A stretch of DNA of 64,000 nt, taken from assembly GCF_000768705.1 (NCBI RefSeq), contig NZ_AVPJ01000008.1, forward strand, positions 62,001 to 126,000, in the 5' to 3' direction. The number at the start of each line of letters is the position of its first letter. Position 1 is the first letter of the stretch. The notes beneath the pieces were generated by a model. The model searched no databases. It had not been told where the DNA came from and saw nothing but the letters and a program-made list of their open reading frames with translations. This DNA is from Knoellia sinensis KCTC 19936. GTDB lineage: Bacteria > Actinomycetota > Actinomycetes > Actinomycetales > Dermatophilaceae. The position numbers and the translations under genes were made by a program. Below are positions 1-8,132 of the stretch, in pieces.

Positions 1-584
1 ATGGCGAGCAGCGCGGCACCGAAGCCGAAGCCCTCGAGAACCTTGGGGGCCTCTGCCTTGTAGAGGAGGACGACGGTCGCGGCGCCGATGAGGCCGAGTC
101 CGACGGTCGCCATGCCGACGACACCACCGGTGCGGAACGCGATGCGCATGCCCTCGTCGCGACCGTTCTCACCGCGGGAGGCGGCGGCGACACGGACATT
201 GGCCTTCGTCGCGAGCTTCATGCCGAGGTAGCCGATCGAGGCCGAGAAGAGCGCCCCGACGATGAAGAAGCCGGAACGGCCGAGCTTCACACCCCAGTCG
301 GGAGCCGGCAGGAGGAGCAGCAGGCCGAAGACGAGGACGACGAAGATCCCCAGCGTCTTGAACTGACGGGTGAGATAGGCCTGAGCCCCCTCTTCGACCG
401 CGGCGCCGATCTCGCGCATCTTGTCGGTACCGGTGTCCGCACGCAGGACCTGCTGCCGGAAGACGAAGCCCATGACGAGGGCGATCGCGCCGATGACCGC
501 GACAGCGACCACGAGCGTGACGTTCGATCCGGTGAGGTCCAGCGTGGACGTCGCCTCGGCTGGCGCGAGAGCGAGTGCAGCCAT
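1..584 (-). CDS. hppA: Membrane-bound proton-pumping pyrophosphatase, N-terminal part (cut by window start)
   Basis: H(+)-translocating pyrophosphatase, an integral membrane protein that couples pyrophosphate hydrolysis to proton export. Only the first 194 codons lie in the window. They show the family's N-terminal layout: a helix (VVAVAVIGAIALVMGFVFR), the conserved cytoplasmic stretch EIGAAVEEGAQAYLTRQFKT, a second helix, then IGYLGMKLATKANVRVA and glycine-rich helices. The ATG at 584 follows a strong AGGAGG about 5 nt upstream. In many actinobacteria hppA sits beside a STAS gene, as here. The catalytic Asp-rich loops lie outside the window. Confidence 0.93.
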   Translation of the reverse strand, partial: MAALALAPAEATSTLDLTGSNVTLVVAVAVIGAIALVMGFVFRQQVLRADTGTDKMREIGAAVEEGAQAYLTRQFKTLGIFVVLVFGLLLLLPAPDWGVKLGRSGFFIVGALFSASIGYLGMKLATKANVRVAAASRGENGRDEGMRIAFRTGGVVGMATVGLGLIGAATVVLLYKAEAPKVLEGFGFGAALLA

Positions 585-663
585 TCCATCCTCCTTGACG
601 GGTGTGCGTCATCAACCGCCCGAGGATCGAGTGCCACAGGCAGACGCGGGGTGGACCTTACCC

Positions 664-713
664 GGTGACTCAGGTCACATGTGGGCGCCGGTCACGATGT
701 GACCGCCGTCACG
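664..713. promoter_or_regulatory. Two Crp/GlxR-type palindromes upstream of hppA
   Basis: Two matches to the Crp/GlxR consensus TGTGA-N6-TCACA lie between hppA and the STAS gene. One reads TGTGACCTGAGTCACC on the minus strand (664-679) and the other TGTGACCGCCGTCACG on the plus strand (698-713). A third dyad, GGTCAC-GAT-GTGACC, sits at 690-704. The cluster is 80-130 bp upstream of the hppA start and just downstream of the STAS stop codon, so hppA is the likely target. Binding is inferred from consensus only. Confidence 0.5.
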
Positions 714-740
714 CCTCGCCTCGGAGTGTCGGGAGACGAA

Positions 741-1133
741 TCAGGCAGAGACGCCGGGCTCGGCGACCGGTGCGTCGCTCGCCCCTTCGACCTGCACGCC
801 CTCGATCGCCGCGTCGACGCTCTCGTGAACCGGCAGCACACGGTCGAGTCCGGTGATCCCGAACAGGCGCAGGATCCGCTCGTTGGTGCACACCACTCGC
901 AGCCAGCCGTCGTCCAGCTTCTTGAGGACCTTGAGCCGGCCGACGAGCACTCCCAGGCCGGTCGAATCCAGGAATCCCACGTCCTCCAGGTCGACGACAA
1001 GCTGCGTCCGACCTGCGGCGATGCTCTCCTCGAGCGCAGAGCGCAGCTGGGGGGCGGTATAGACGTCGACTTCGCCCGACACCGTCACGATGGTGACGTC
1101 GTCGCGCTCACTGGTTGACACGGTCAGCTTCAC
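741..1133 (-). CDS. STAS-domain anti-sigma factor antagonist (RsbV/SpoIIAA-like)
   Basis: Small cytosolic partner-switching protein of 130 residues. In this family a conserved serine is phosphorylated by an anti-sigma kinase, and the unphosphorylated form releases a sigma factor. The signature FLDSTGLG is present with the acceptor serine at about residue 57, inside a typical STAS layout (beta strands near 1-27 and 44-50, helix from 58). A tail of about 15 residues (VEGASDAPVAEPGVSA) follows the domain. No kinase or sigma gene is adjacent, so the partner is unknown. The following gene is divergent. Confidence 0.9.
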   Translation of the reverse strand: MKLTVSTSERDDVTIVTVSGEVDVYTAPQLRSALEESIAAGRTQLVVDLEDVGFLDSTGLGVLVGRLKVLKKLDDGWLRVVCTNERILRLFGITGLDRVLPVHESVDAAIEGVQVEGASDAPVAEPGVSA

Positions 1134-1247
1134 AGCAGCCGGCTCCTTGCTCGTTGCTCACGCAATGCGAATGACTCGTGTGCCCGACCCCCTGCCAGCG
1201 TCCATGGGACGCGAAGACTGTCAGTGCACCGCATTACGGTAACGCGC

Positions 1248-3539
1248 ATGTCGTCATCTGCCGAGCCGACTGCGATTCTTGCCGCGCTGGCCGCGGGGGA
1301 TCGTGCTGGTCGCCTGCGCCATGTGGAGCACATCGCGGCGCGGCCGGCGCAGGTCTCGGAGTGGCCCGACTGGATCGCTCCGCAGGTCCTCTCGAGTCTG
1401 ACCGGCGGCGGTATCGCCCGCCCGTGGTCGCACCAGCGGGAGGCAATGGACCTCGCTCACCGTGGCTCCCACGTCGTGCTGTCGACCGGCACCGCGTCGG
1501 GCAAGAGCCTGGGCTACCTCGTGCCGGCCCTCACCGCAGTCCTCGACGGACTCGAGGCACCGACCGGTCGGGGCGCCACTGTCCTCTACGTCGCGCCGAC
1601 CAAGGCCCTGGCGGCCGACCAGCTCGCCCGCATCGAGGCGTTGGCGATCCCAGGGGTGCGCGCCGCGACCTACGACGGTGACACTCCGACCGACGAGCGG
1701 CGCTGGATCCGCGAGCACGCCAACGTCATCCTCACCAACCCCGACCTCCTCCACCACTCGATGCTGCCGGGTCACCAGCACTGGTCGCCGTTCCTCCGCG
1801 CGCTGCGCTACGTCGTCATCGACGAGTGCCACATCTATCGCGGCGTCTTCGGCTCCCACGTGTCGTCCGTGTTGCGTCGCTTGCGGCGGGTGGCGGGGCG
1901 CTACCGCTCCCAGCCGACGTTCGTGCTCGCCTCCGCGACCGTGAGTCACCCAGCGGCCCACGCCACTTCCTTGATCGGTATGCCGGTCAGTCCCGTCGAG
2001 ATCGACGGCTCACCTCGCGAGGCGCTCACCTTCGCCCTCTGGGAGCCACCGACGATCGACGAGTCGCGTCGGTCGGCGACGACCGAGGCCGCCGAGCTGC
2101 TGGCCGAACTCGTGGACCGCAACGTCCAGACGCTGGCCTTCGCGAGGTCGCGGGCCGGCGTGGAGGCGTTGGCCTCGTCCGCGAGGCGACGGCTCGGGCA
2201 GGTGGGCGGAACTCCGGAGGCGACGATCGCGGCATACAGGGGCGGTTATCTTCCGCAGGAGCGGCGCGAACTCGAACGCGCGCTGCGTGAAGGCGACCTG
2301 CGCGGACTCGCGGCGACGAACGCGCTCGAGCTGGGCGTCGACATCAGCGGACTCGACGCGGTGCTCATGGCGGGGTGGCCCGGTCGCCGGGCGAACCTCT
2401 GGCAGCAGGCGGGGCGCGCTGGGCGATCGGGGCGCGAGTCGCTGGCGGTGTTCGTGGCGGCGGACGACCCGCTCGACACCTATCTCCTGGACCATCCGGA
2501 AGCCATCTTCGGTGCGCCCATCGAGTCGACCGTCATGGATCCCTCCAATCCCCACGTGCTCGCCCCGCATCTTGCCGCGGCCGCTCACGAGCTGCCGCTG
2601 ACCGAGGCGGACCTGCCGATGTTCGGCACCGGCGCGCGCGGTGTCGTCGACCTGCTCGTCGAGCGCGGCATCCTCCGACGGCGACCCACCGGATGGTTCT
2701 GGGCCCGCGAGGACCGACCTGGCGACCACGTGAACCTGCGCGGCACGACCGATGTCGTGTCGATCGTCGAACGTCGCAGCGGGCGGGTGCTCGGGACGAT
2801 CGACGAGGCGTCAGCCCACGCGCAGGTGCACACGGGTGCCGTCCACGTGCACCAGGGCGACACGTTCGTCGTCACCGACCTCGACCTGGACCACGGGGCA
2901 GCCACGGTGGTGCGAGGAGACCCCGGATGGAGCACCCACGCCCAGTCGCGCAGTTCGTTCGAGATCGTCAGCGCTCGGCGCGTCGAGCAGTGGGGTGAGA
3001 TCGAGGTGAGTTTCGGGACGGTCCGCGTCACGACGCAGGTGACGTCGTTCCTTCGCCGGCTCCCCTCCGGCGAAGTGCTCGGCACCCACCCCCTCGACCT
3101 GCCCGAACGGTCCCTGGTGACCCGCGGAGTGTGGTGGACGATGCCCCTCGATCTGCTCGAGGAGGCCGGGATCGAGGAGGCCCAGGTGCCGGGCGCGGCC
3201 CATGCTGCCGAGCACGCCGCCATCGGGATGCTGCCGTTGGTAGCGACATCGGACCGGTGGGACGTCGGCGGCGTGTCGACCGACCAGCACCCGGACACGG
3301 GGCTGCCGACGATCATGGTCTACGACGGCTATCCCGGCGGGGCCGGCTTCGCCGAGCGGGCGCACGGGGCGTTCGGTGAGTGGATCGAGGCGACACGAGA
3401 CGCGGTGGCCCGGTGTCGGTGCGAGCGAGGATGCCCGTCCTGCGTGCAGTCACCGAAGTGCGGCAATGGCAACGAGCCGCTCGACAAGGCCAGGGCGATC
3501 CGACTGCTCGACCTCGTCCTCATGTCCCGACCCGCCTGA
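1248..3539 (+). CDS. DEAD/DEAH-box helicase with C-terminal four-cysteine DUF1998 domain (MrfA-like)
   Basis: Superfamily 2 helicase of 763 residues. Motif I (TGTASGKS, residues 80-87), a DECH box near 191, SAT (LASATVS) and motif VI (QQAGRAGRSGR, near 384) are all visible. The C-terminus carries a DUF1998-type metal site, C-R-C-E-R-G-C-P-S-C followed by K-C-G-N-G-N (about residues 723-739). This order matches Bacillus MrfA and yeast Hrq1-like proteins, implicated in repair of mitomycin-type lesions. A role in DNA repair here is inferred from the family. The start was set at 1248 because TACGGT at 1235-1240 is a -10 box 7 nt upstream, making the mRNA leaderless. Confidence 0.9.
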   Translation: MSSSAEPTAILAALAAGDRAGRLRHVEHIAARPAQVSEWPDWIAPQVLSSLTGGGIARPWSHQREAMDLAHRGSHVVLSTGTASGKSLGYLVPALTAVLDGLEAPTGRGATVLYVAPTKALAADQLARIEALAIPGVRAATYDGDTPTDERRWIREHANVILTNPDLLHHSMLPGHQHWSPFLRALRYVVIDECHIYRGVFGSHVSSVLRRLRRVAGRYRSQPTFVLASATVSHPAAHATSLIGMPVSPVEIDGSPREALTFALWEPPTIDESRRSATTEAAELLAELVDRNVQTLAFARSRAGVEALASSARRRLGQVGGTPEATIAAYRGGYLPQERRELERALREGDLRGLAATNALELGVDISGLDAVLMAGWPGRRANLWQQAGRAGRSGRESLAVFVAADDPLDTYLLDHPEAIFGAPIESTVMDPSNPHVLAPHLAAAAHELPLTEADLPMFGTGARGVVDLLVERGILRRRPTGWFWAREDRPGDHVNLRGTTDVVSIVERRSGRVLGTIDEASAHAQVHTGAVHVHQGDTFVVTDLDLDHGAATVVRGDPGWSTHAQSRSSFEIVSARRVEQWGEIEVSFGTVRVTTQVTSFLRRLPSGEVLGTHPLDLPERSLVTRGVWWTMPLDLLEEAGIEEAQVPGAAHAAEHAAIGMLPLVATSDRWDVGGVSTDQHPDTGLPTIMVYDGYPGGAGFAERAHGAFGEWIEATRDAVARCRCERGCPSCVQSPKCGNGNEPLDKARAIRLLDLVLMSRPA

Positions 3540-3583
3540 GGCGCCGCGAGGAGTGGGACGCCGCGAGCGATGCATCAATTGGC

Positions 3584-3611
3584 GAACCGACCACCCATCG
3601 GTGGTCGGTTC
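3584..3611 (+). terminator. Perfect hairpin terminator after the helicase gene
   Basis: GAACCGACCACC (3584-3595), loop CATC, then the exact complement GGTGGTCGGTTC (3600-3611). It begins 44 nt after the helicase stop codon. There is no T-run, as is common in high-GC actinobacteria. Confidence 0.7.
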
Positions 3612-3751
3612 ACCCATTCTTGGCTCGCTCGGCGCCACCCCTCACGCGGTGTCGCCCTGACACCCCGGACCCACCCCCTTTCTTGGGTCGGAGACACGAC
3701 AGGCGGCTCTCATCAGGCCCAATGGCGCCCGTTCGCGCTAGCCTCCGAAGG

Positions 3752-4321
3752 GTGATCATCCTCGGACTCATCCTCGTCCTGCTCGCCGTCGCTGCCGGGA
3801 TCCTCCTCTTCGAGGGCACGTCTCAGCTGACCGACGGAGTCGACATCGACGTGCTCGGCGGCTCCATCAGCCTGCCGCCGCTCGCGCTCCTGCTCACCGG
3901 CGCCGCAGTCATCACGGTCTTCTGGCTCGGTTGGGTGCTCCTGCGCATGGGGATCAAGCGCAGCGCCCGCAAGCGCCGCGAGGCCAAGGAGGAGGCCGAG
4001 CTCGCCGAGCAGCGTCGCCTCGAGGACGAGCGCCGCATGCAGGAGGAGTTCGCGCAGCGCGAGCGCCAGCTCGCCGAAGAGCGTCGACAGCACGAGCAGG
4101 AGGCTGCCGCCCTGCGCCGGCAGTCGGAGGAACAGCACCTGTCCACCGAGGAGGCACGCCGCCGCGCCGAGATCGCCGAGGAGCAGGCCGCCGAGGCAGC
4201 CCAGTCACAGCGGACCCAGCAGATGCCTCAGGTTCCGCAGCAGGCCCCTCAGCCCCCACGGGGACCGGGCAACGTCGACGGACCGGGCAACGCTGACGGA
4301 CCTCGCGCGCCCCGCGGCTGA
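3752..4321 (+). CDS. Membrane protein with two TM helices and a charged coiled-coil tail
   Basis: Function unknown. From the GTG at 3752 the 189-residue protein has two hydrophobic helices (VIILGLILVLLAVAAGILLF, and a second around residues 50-70 beginning PPLALLLTGAAVITVFWLGW). A highly charged region of about 85 residues follows, rich in E, R, Q and A heptads (RRLEDERRMQEEFAQRERQL), typical of a long coiled coil. The tail is Gln/Pro/Gly-rich. TAGCCT at 3739-3744 lies 7 nt before the GTG, supporting a leaderless start. An in-frame ATG at 3722 is possible but has no signal. It probably acts as a membrane-anchored scaffold (inference). Confidence 0.75.
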   Translation: MIILGLILVLLAVAAGILLFEGTSQLTDGVDIDVLGGSISLPPLALLLTGAAVITVFWLGWVLLRMGIKRSARKRREAKEEAELAEQRRLEDERRMQEEFAQRERQLAEERRQHEQEAAALRRQSEEQHLSTEEARRRAEIAEEQAAEAAQSQRTQQMPQVPQQAPQPPRGPGNVDGPGNADGPRAPRG

Positions 4322-4347
4322 CGGCACCGTGGGCGGCGGGACCGCGT

Positions 4348-4749
4348 TCAGCTGACGATGCCGCGCCTCGCGTTCCATTTCTGGGCGCCGGAGTAGGCGT
4401 CAGCCATGGACCACACCCAGGCCACGAAGGCGATGGGGAAGCCGATCAGGATGAGCATCAGCGGGAACGACACGAGCCACGCCAAGAGGAACGCCACACC
4501 GGCGGTTGCGTTGCCGTTCATGAACTGGCCCAACCCCGGGATGAAGAAGGACCCGAGCAGTGCGAGGGCGGGGCTCTTCGGGGCCACGACCGTGCCCGTG
4601 ACCGCCGTGTGAGCGTAGGGCTGGACCGCCTGGACGGCGGCATACCCCTGTGACCCGGGTGCGATCTGGTCAGTCCACGCCCCACCGTCCCAGAAGCGCT
4701 GAGAACCGTCCTGCTGTTGATACCACCCTGCTTGGACCCCTGACGTCAT
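4348..4749 (-). CDS. DUF2510-TM2 domain membrane protein
   Basis: A 133-residue protein with an N-terminal DUF2510 module (AGWYQQQDGSQRFWDGGAWT, residues 7-26), a short linker, then a TM2-like pair of membrane helices (about residues 60-120, with FFIPGLGQF and IAFVAWVWSMADAYSGAQK). Both domains are common in actinobacterial membrane proteins of unknown role. The ATG overlaps the stop codon of the upstream TadE-locus gene (ATGA), so translation may be coupled. TAGGGT five nt upstream could also drive a leaderless message. Confidence 0.8.
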   Translation of the reverse strand: MTSGVQAGWYQQQDGSQRFWDGGAWTDQIAPGSQGYAAVQAVQPYAHTAVTGTVVAPKSPALALLGSFFIPGLGQFMNGNATAGVAFLLAWLVSFPLMLILIGFPIAFVAWVWSMADAYSGAQKWNARRGIVS

Positions 4750-5186
4750 GGCCCGACCCTAGGGTGCGACGGGTCGATGGCGAGGTCGTTTGCGGAGACC
4801 TGGCCCGCGGGACCCGCCTTGGCCGACGCCACCGCGTGGTCCGGGATGCCGGGCCAGCCCAGCGCGACGGCCCGTCGGGCACCCACCGTCACGGTCTCAC
4901 CGACACCCAGCGAGCAGTGCACCAGGTCGGCACCGTTGTCGCGGGCCACTGCACCCGCACGTGCGCACGGATCGACCTCACCCGCTTGGAGAGCCCCAGC
5001 GGCGGCGAGTGCGGCCAGGTCCGCGGCGGTCCGGGCGTAATGTGCTGCCGCAGCCGCGGAACCAACGAGGAGCCCCGCGACGGCGCCGCTGACCAGAACC
5101 CCCGTCGCGGCCAAGACGAGCACCGAGCCCGCACCCCGTTCGCCGCGCACCAGCGGCCAGAATGCTGACGCGTTGGCCATCGTCAC
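4746..5186 (-). CDS. Rv3654c/TadE-like pilus-locus membrane protein
   Basis: A 146-residue protein at the 3' end of the Tad-like locus. It has a short basic N-terminus containing RGERGAGSVLVLAATGVLVS, one hydrophobic helix, then an Ala-rich extracytoplasmic domain. This layout matches the Rv3654c-type helicase/secretion-neighbourhood TadE-like proteins of actinobacteria, probably minor pseudopilins. GTG at 5186 overlaps the TadE stop codon (GTGA) and has AGG 7 nt upstream, so it is preferred over the ATG at 5180. Confidence 0.7.
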   Translation of the reverse strand: MTMANASAFWPLVRGERGAGSVLVLAATGVLVSGAVAGLLVGSAAAAAHYARTAADLAALAAAGALQAGEVDPCARAGAVARDNGADLVHCSLGVGETVTVGARRAVALGWPGIPDHAVASAKAGPAGQVSANDLAIDPSHPRVGP

Positions 5187-5548
5187 CGGACGACCTCGGG
5201 CACAGCCCAACCGACACCGTGCGGTCGGGTGCTGAGGCCCAGAACCGCGAGAACGGTCGGCACGTCGGCACTCACCTCAGCGCCGACTCTTTTGGCCCCC
5301 ACGGTGAGTTCAACGCGTGCGCCCTCGGGCGCGTGCGCGGCGACTTCGGTGCGGACGCGATCCACGGGCTCACCACGAGCCAGCAGCCGGGCGCCCACGC
5401 GAGCAGCGTCGATGCAGCGCAGGTGATCGGTGACGGCCTGAACGCCGGACAGCCCGAGCGTCAGCACGAGCACGAGAGCCGGCAGGGCGACGGCGATCTC
5501 CGCCGTCACCATGCCGGCCTCTCGGTGCCGGACAGGGCCTTGGGTCAC
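5183..5548 (-). CDS. TadE-like pseudopilin
   Basis: A 121-residue TadE family protein, a minor pilin-like component of Tad/Flp pili. It has the short leader REAGMVTAEIAVALPALVLV in which a Gly-Met-Val-Thr-Ala-Glu pattern precedes the single hydrophobic helix, matching prepilin processing with the mature Glu+5. The rest is a periplasmic-side domain with a conserved Asp-Ala-Ala-Arg segment (CIDAARVGARLLARGE). The GTG at 5548 overlaps the upstream pilin stop codon (GTGA), so the genes are translationally coupled. Confidence 0.82.
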   Translation of the reverse strand: MTQGPVRHREAGMVTAEIAVALPALVLVLTLGLSGVQAVTDHLRCIDAARVGARLLARGEPVDRVRTEVAAHAPEGARVELTVGAKRVGAEVSADVPTVLAVLGLSTRPHGVGWAVPEVVR

Positions 5549-5739
5549 GCGCCCGTGCCGAGTGCGGCCGTGATCACCTTGGCCAGAGCCGCCTTCACCG
5601 GCTCGGACCGGACGACGAGCATGAGCACTGCGGCGAACGCACACGCGGCGAGGGTGCCCACGGCATACTCCGCCGTGGTCATGCCCGCCTCGGAACGGGA
5701 CTTGAGAGCGGTCCATCGACGTGAAAGATGCTGTGTCAC
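5545..5739 (-). CDS. DUF4244 Flp-type pilin
   Basis: A 64-residue pilin-like protein. The sequence SRSEAGMTTAEYAVGTLAAC contains the prepilin peptidase motif (Gly before Met-Thr-Thr-Ala-Glu-Tyr) and runs straight into a hydrophobic helix, as in Flp major pilins. DUF4244 proteins are regularly encoded beside TadE and TadA-C genes in actinobacteria. The short C-terminus (VRSEPVKAALAKVITAALGT) is amphipathic. It is probably the major subunit of the pilus or secretion apparatus encoded here. No prepilin peptidase gene is visible in the window. Confidence 0.82.
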   Translation of the reverse strand: MTQHLSRRWTALKSRSEAGMTTAEYAVGTLAACAFAAVLMLVVRSEPVKAALAKVITAALGTGA

Positions 5740-5944
5740 AACGAAACTCCTCGATCAGTGCGGGGCTTCTCCCCACCTGCCAAGAGTTCAGCGGACACCG
5801 CGCAGGACCGCCAGACCGACTCTGCCGAACTGTGGATGAACCACGCGACGGGGCGGGCCTGTGGACAACCCACCCTCGTGGGACGTCAGCGTGAAGGGTC
5901 GCTACAGCGACCGTCGACGCTGACGTTGCGGCACGGACTGAACG

Positions 5945-6691
5945 TCAGCGGACCTCGGCGATGGCCACGAAGTTCGAGACCCGATGACCATCCGGGCGGT
6001 AGCCGTCATCGTCGTCGCACGTGATGAGGGCGATCCGACGAACCGACGAGTTTCCGCCCCAGACGACGGCGTCGCGGCTCACGGCCTCCTTCGTGGCGAC
6101 CCGTGTCGCCGTGACCGTGTAGACGCGTGGCTGGCCCTGGGCATCGACGACGGTGACCTTGTCGCCGCGATCGATGTCCTGAAGGTTGTAGAAGACGTCG
6201 GGTCGCTCGCCGTTGACGACGTGACCGGCGATCACTGCGGTGCCGACCTCACCGGGCCGCACCCGCCCGTAGCCGCTGACCCAGCCCAGGACGCCCGACG
6301 CCGGGTTGACGACGCCGTTGACGGCTCGAACGCGCTGCAGCCTGCCACTCACGTCGATGCTCGACGCGGCGAACGCCATGGGTTCGGCCCCGACCGTCGC
6401 AGTGGTGGTGGTGGTTCGGGGCGACGCCGTAGCGCTCTTGGTCGGCATCCGGTCGGACGGCGATGCGGTCGGCGCGGGCGCGGAGGTCGTGCTGCTCTGG
6501 GAATCCGTGGATGCCGCTGCAGACCGAGCGACCGACGGCTGGCTGTCTCCCCAGTGCAGCACTGACAGGACGACTGCCAAGGCCAGCGCCACGACAGCGC
6601 CGACCAGTGGTGTGAACGGACGCAAGCGGTGGGCGGGACCCGTCGGCCCCGCCCACCTCTCGAAGAGCTCACGCATGAGTTTTCGCGTCAC
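5945..6691 (-). CDS. Class F-type sortase
   Basis: A transpeptidase that attaches surface proteins to the cell wall. The 248-residue protein has an N-terminal membrane anchor (about 28-45), a Ser/Thr/Pro-rich spacer (50-100) and a sortase domain with all three catalytic residues: His157 in AGHVVNG, Cys225 in LITCDDD and Arg237 in GHRVSNF. The compact domain and TLXTC-like signature suit actinobacterial class E/F enzymes. Start is uncertain: GTG at 6691 directly abuts GAGGAG, and ATG at 6676 has GAGGAG 14 nt upstream. The next gene upstream, a repeat-rich secreted protein, is the obvious candidate substrate. Confidence 0.88.
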   Translation of the reverse strand: MTRKLMRELFERWAGPTGPAHRLRPFTPLVGAVVALALAVVLSVLHWGDSQPSVARSAAASTDSQSSTTSAPAPTASPSDRMPTKSATASPRTTTTTATVGAEPMAFAASSIDVSGRLQRVRAVNGVVNPASGVLGWVSGYGRVRPGEVGTAVIAGHVVNGERPDVFYNLQDIDRGDKVTVVDAQGQPRVYTVTATRVATKEAVSRDAVVWGGNSSVRRIALITCDDDDGYRPDGHRVSNFVAIAEVR

Positions 6692-6709
6692 TCCTCATGT
6701 GCGTAGCGA

Positions 6710-7312
6710 TCAGTTCTGAGCCTTGCGGCGCAGGGCGGCACCGGCCAGGCCGAGCGCGCCGAGGGCAGCAGCGCCACCGAGCACGGCCGGCGACGTGCCG
6801 TTCGACTCGACGACGTCGGTCTCGACGATCGGGCCCTTGGGCTCCTCGGGCTTGTTGGGCTCCTCGGGCTTGTTGGGCTCCTCGGGGTTCTCCGGCTCCT
6901 CCGGGTTCTCGGGCTCCTCGGGGTTCTCCGGCTCCTCCGGCTCCTCGGGCAGGTCGCCGTCGCAGGTGATGATGTGCGAGATGTCCTTGCCGTCCTCGGT
7001 CTCGAGGACGTCGCCCTTCTCGACGAACTCGTAGAGCGTGTTCGGGTCGCCCTCGCTGCTCTGCTCGGAACCGGCCTTGAGCACGACGAGCAGGTAGTCC
7101 GCATCCGCCGTCCACTCCGAGGTCTTGAGACCCTCGTCGTGGATCTTGGTGCACTCGGCGTTCTCGACGCCCTCCCCGGTGAGGAGCGCCTCCCAGTACG
7201 CCGGGTGGTTGGGGTTGTCGGTGTTGGACTCGGCCGTGGCCGTCGCGGCGAAGCCGACGGACAGCAGGCCAGCAGCGCAGAGCGCGGCGGCGCTGCGCGA
7301 GAGGGTGGTCAT
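6710..7312 (-). CDS. Secreted Pro/Glu-repeat surface protein, probable sortase partner
   Basis: A 200-residue secreted protein. A signal peptide (MTTLSRSAAALCAAGLLSVG, cleavage after ATA-AES) is followed by an exported domain of about 95 residues with two cysteines (ECTKIHD and IITCDGD), a wall-spanning Glu-Glu-Pro repeat (PEEPENPEEPENPEEPNKP), and a C-terminal sorting-type tail: hydrophobic helix AVLGGAAALGALGLAGAAL then RRKAQN. No LPXTG or LAXTG is visible before the helix (the site reads ESNGTSP), so the recognition motif is non-canonical or lost. The start at 7312 has GAGGAG about 13 nt upstream. An upstream in-frame ATG at 7336 lacks a signal. Confidence 0.8.
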   Translation of the reverse strand: MTTLSRSAAALCAAGLLSVGFAATATAESNTDNPNHPAYWEALLTGEGVENAECTKIHDEGLKTSEWTADADYLLVVLKAGSEQSSEGDPNTLYEFVEKGDVLETEDGKDISHIITCDGDLPEEPEEPENPEEPENPEEPENPEEPNKPEEPNKPEEPKGPIVETDVVESNGTSPAVLGGAAALGALGLAGAALRRKAQN

Positions 7313-7517
7313 ACGCACAGGGAATCTCCTCGTCATTCCGGGCTTTGCCGGCGGTGCTCAACAGGGATCGCCGCGACCGACGGTCGGGCAGAGGACAGGG
7401 AAGCCCCTGCGCCTTCGTCGCGAAGATAGAGGATGGGCGGTGGGCACGGAAGCACCGGGGCGAAAGTGATGCCATCCCGAGTCCATGAATTGGCCCACAC
7501 GGGCTACGCCGCACTGG
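7313..7517. other. Gap between surface-protein gene and tadC
   Basis: About 205 bp with no convincing gene. It holds the Shine-Dalgarno region of the surface-protein gene and its presumed promoter. No clear -10/-35 pair or hairpin was recognised. Confidence 0.4.
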
Positions 7518-8132
7518 CTACCCCGCACTCAGGGTGGATCGCGCGAGGTGGAGCACGACCGGCACGACTGTCGTCCCGATGAAGCCAGGCAGGAAGCATG
7601 CCCCCAGGGGCAGGACGAGCAGAACCCCTGCACGCAGCACGGCTGCTTCGACCCGGGAGCCCTCCTCGCGCCGCATGCGTTCGGCAGCCGCCAGAACGAC
7701 ACCGGCCGGCGCCGCACCCGAGCGCTCCGCTGCCTGCCACGCGAGGGCCGCGGGCTGCCACTCAGCACCGACGTGGGCCCAGGCCGTCGCCGAGTCCTGC
7801 CCCCACCTGTGAGCACTCGCGACGACGCGCAGTTGGTGCCCAATCGGTCCGGGAACGTGCTGCGCGACAGCTTCCAGCGCCTCGACTGGACCGAGACCGG
7901 CACGGAGGACGAGGCCGCACAGGACGAGCGCATCGGCCGCATCGTCGACCGTTGCCGTCGCGTCGCCCTCACGTTCGCCGCCCTCACGTTCGCCGCCCTC
8001 ACGTTCGCCGCGCTCACGTTCGCATCCAGCCCGTATGCCGTCCGCCCCTGGTGCGCCAGCCCGGACCGGTCCGTGTCGAGCGGGCCACACCCACACGGCC
8101 ACGGCTACGAGCAACAAGGCCACGAGCAGCAT
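7518..8132 (-). CDS. TadC-like type II secretion F-domain membrane protein
   Basis: Inner-membrane platform protein of the Tad pilus assembly system, 204 residues. It has an N-terminal helix (LLVALLLVAVAVWVW), a cytoplasmic T2SSF-type helical domain (about 65-165: ADALVLCGLVLRAGLGPVEA, AAERSGAAPAG) and a C-terminal membrane segment (LLVLPLGACFLPGFIGTTVV). The linker at residues 36-56 is a tandem GEREG repeat. ATG at 8132 immediately follows the tadB stop codon. It is shorter than proteobacterial TadC, which is normal for actinobacterial homologues. Confidence 0.82.
   Translation of the reverse strand: MLLVALLLVAVAVWVWPARHGPVRAGAPGADGIRAGCERERGEREGGEREGGEREGDATATVDDAADALVLCGLVLRAGLGPVEALEAVAQHVPGPIGHQLRVVASAHRWGQDSATAWAHVGAEWQPAALAWQAAERSGAAPAGVVLAAAERMRREEGSRVEAAVLRAGVLLVLPLGACFLPGFIGTTVVPVVLHLARSTLSAG
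7967..8026 (-). repeat. In-frame 15-bp tandem repeat inside tadC
   Basis: About four copies of a 15-bp unit (CCCTCACGTTCGCCG on the plus strand, the last with one change) at roughly 7969-8024. Fifteen bp equals five codons, so copy-number change would add or remove GEREG units in the cytoplasmic linker without a frameshift. Confidence 0.85.
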
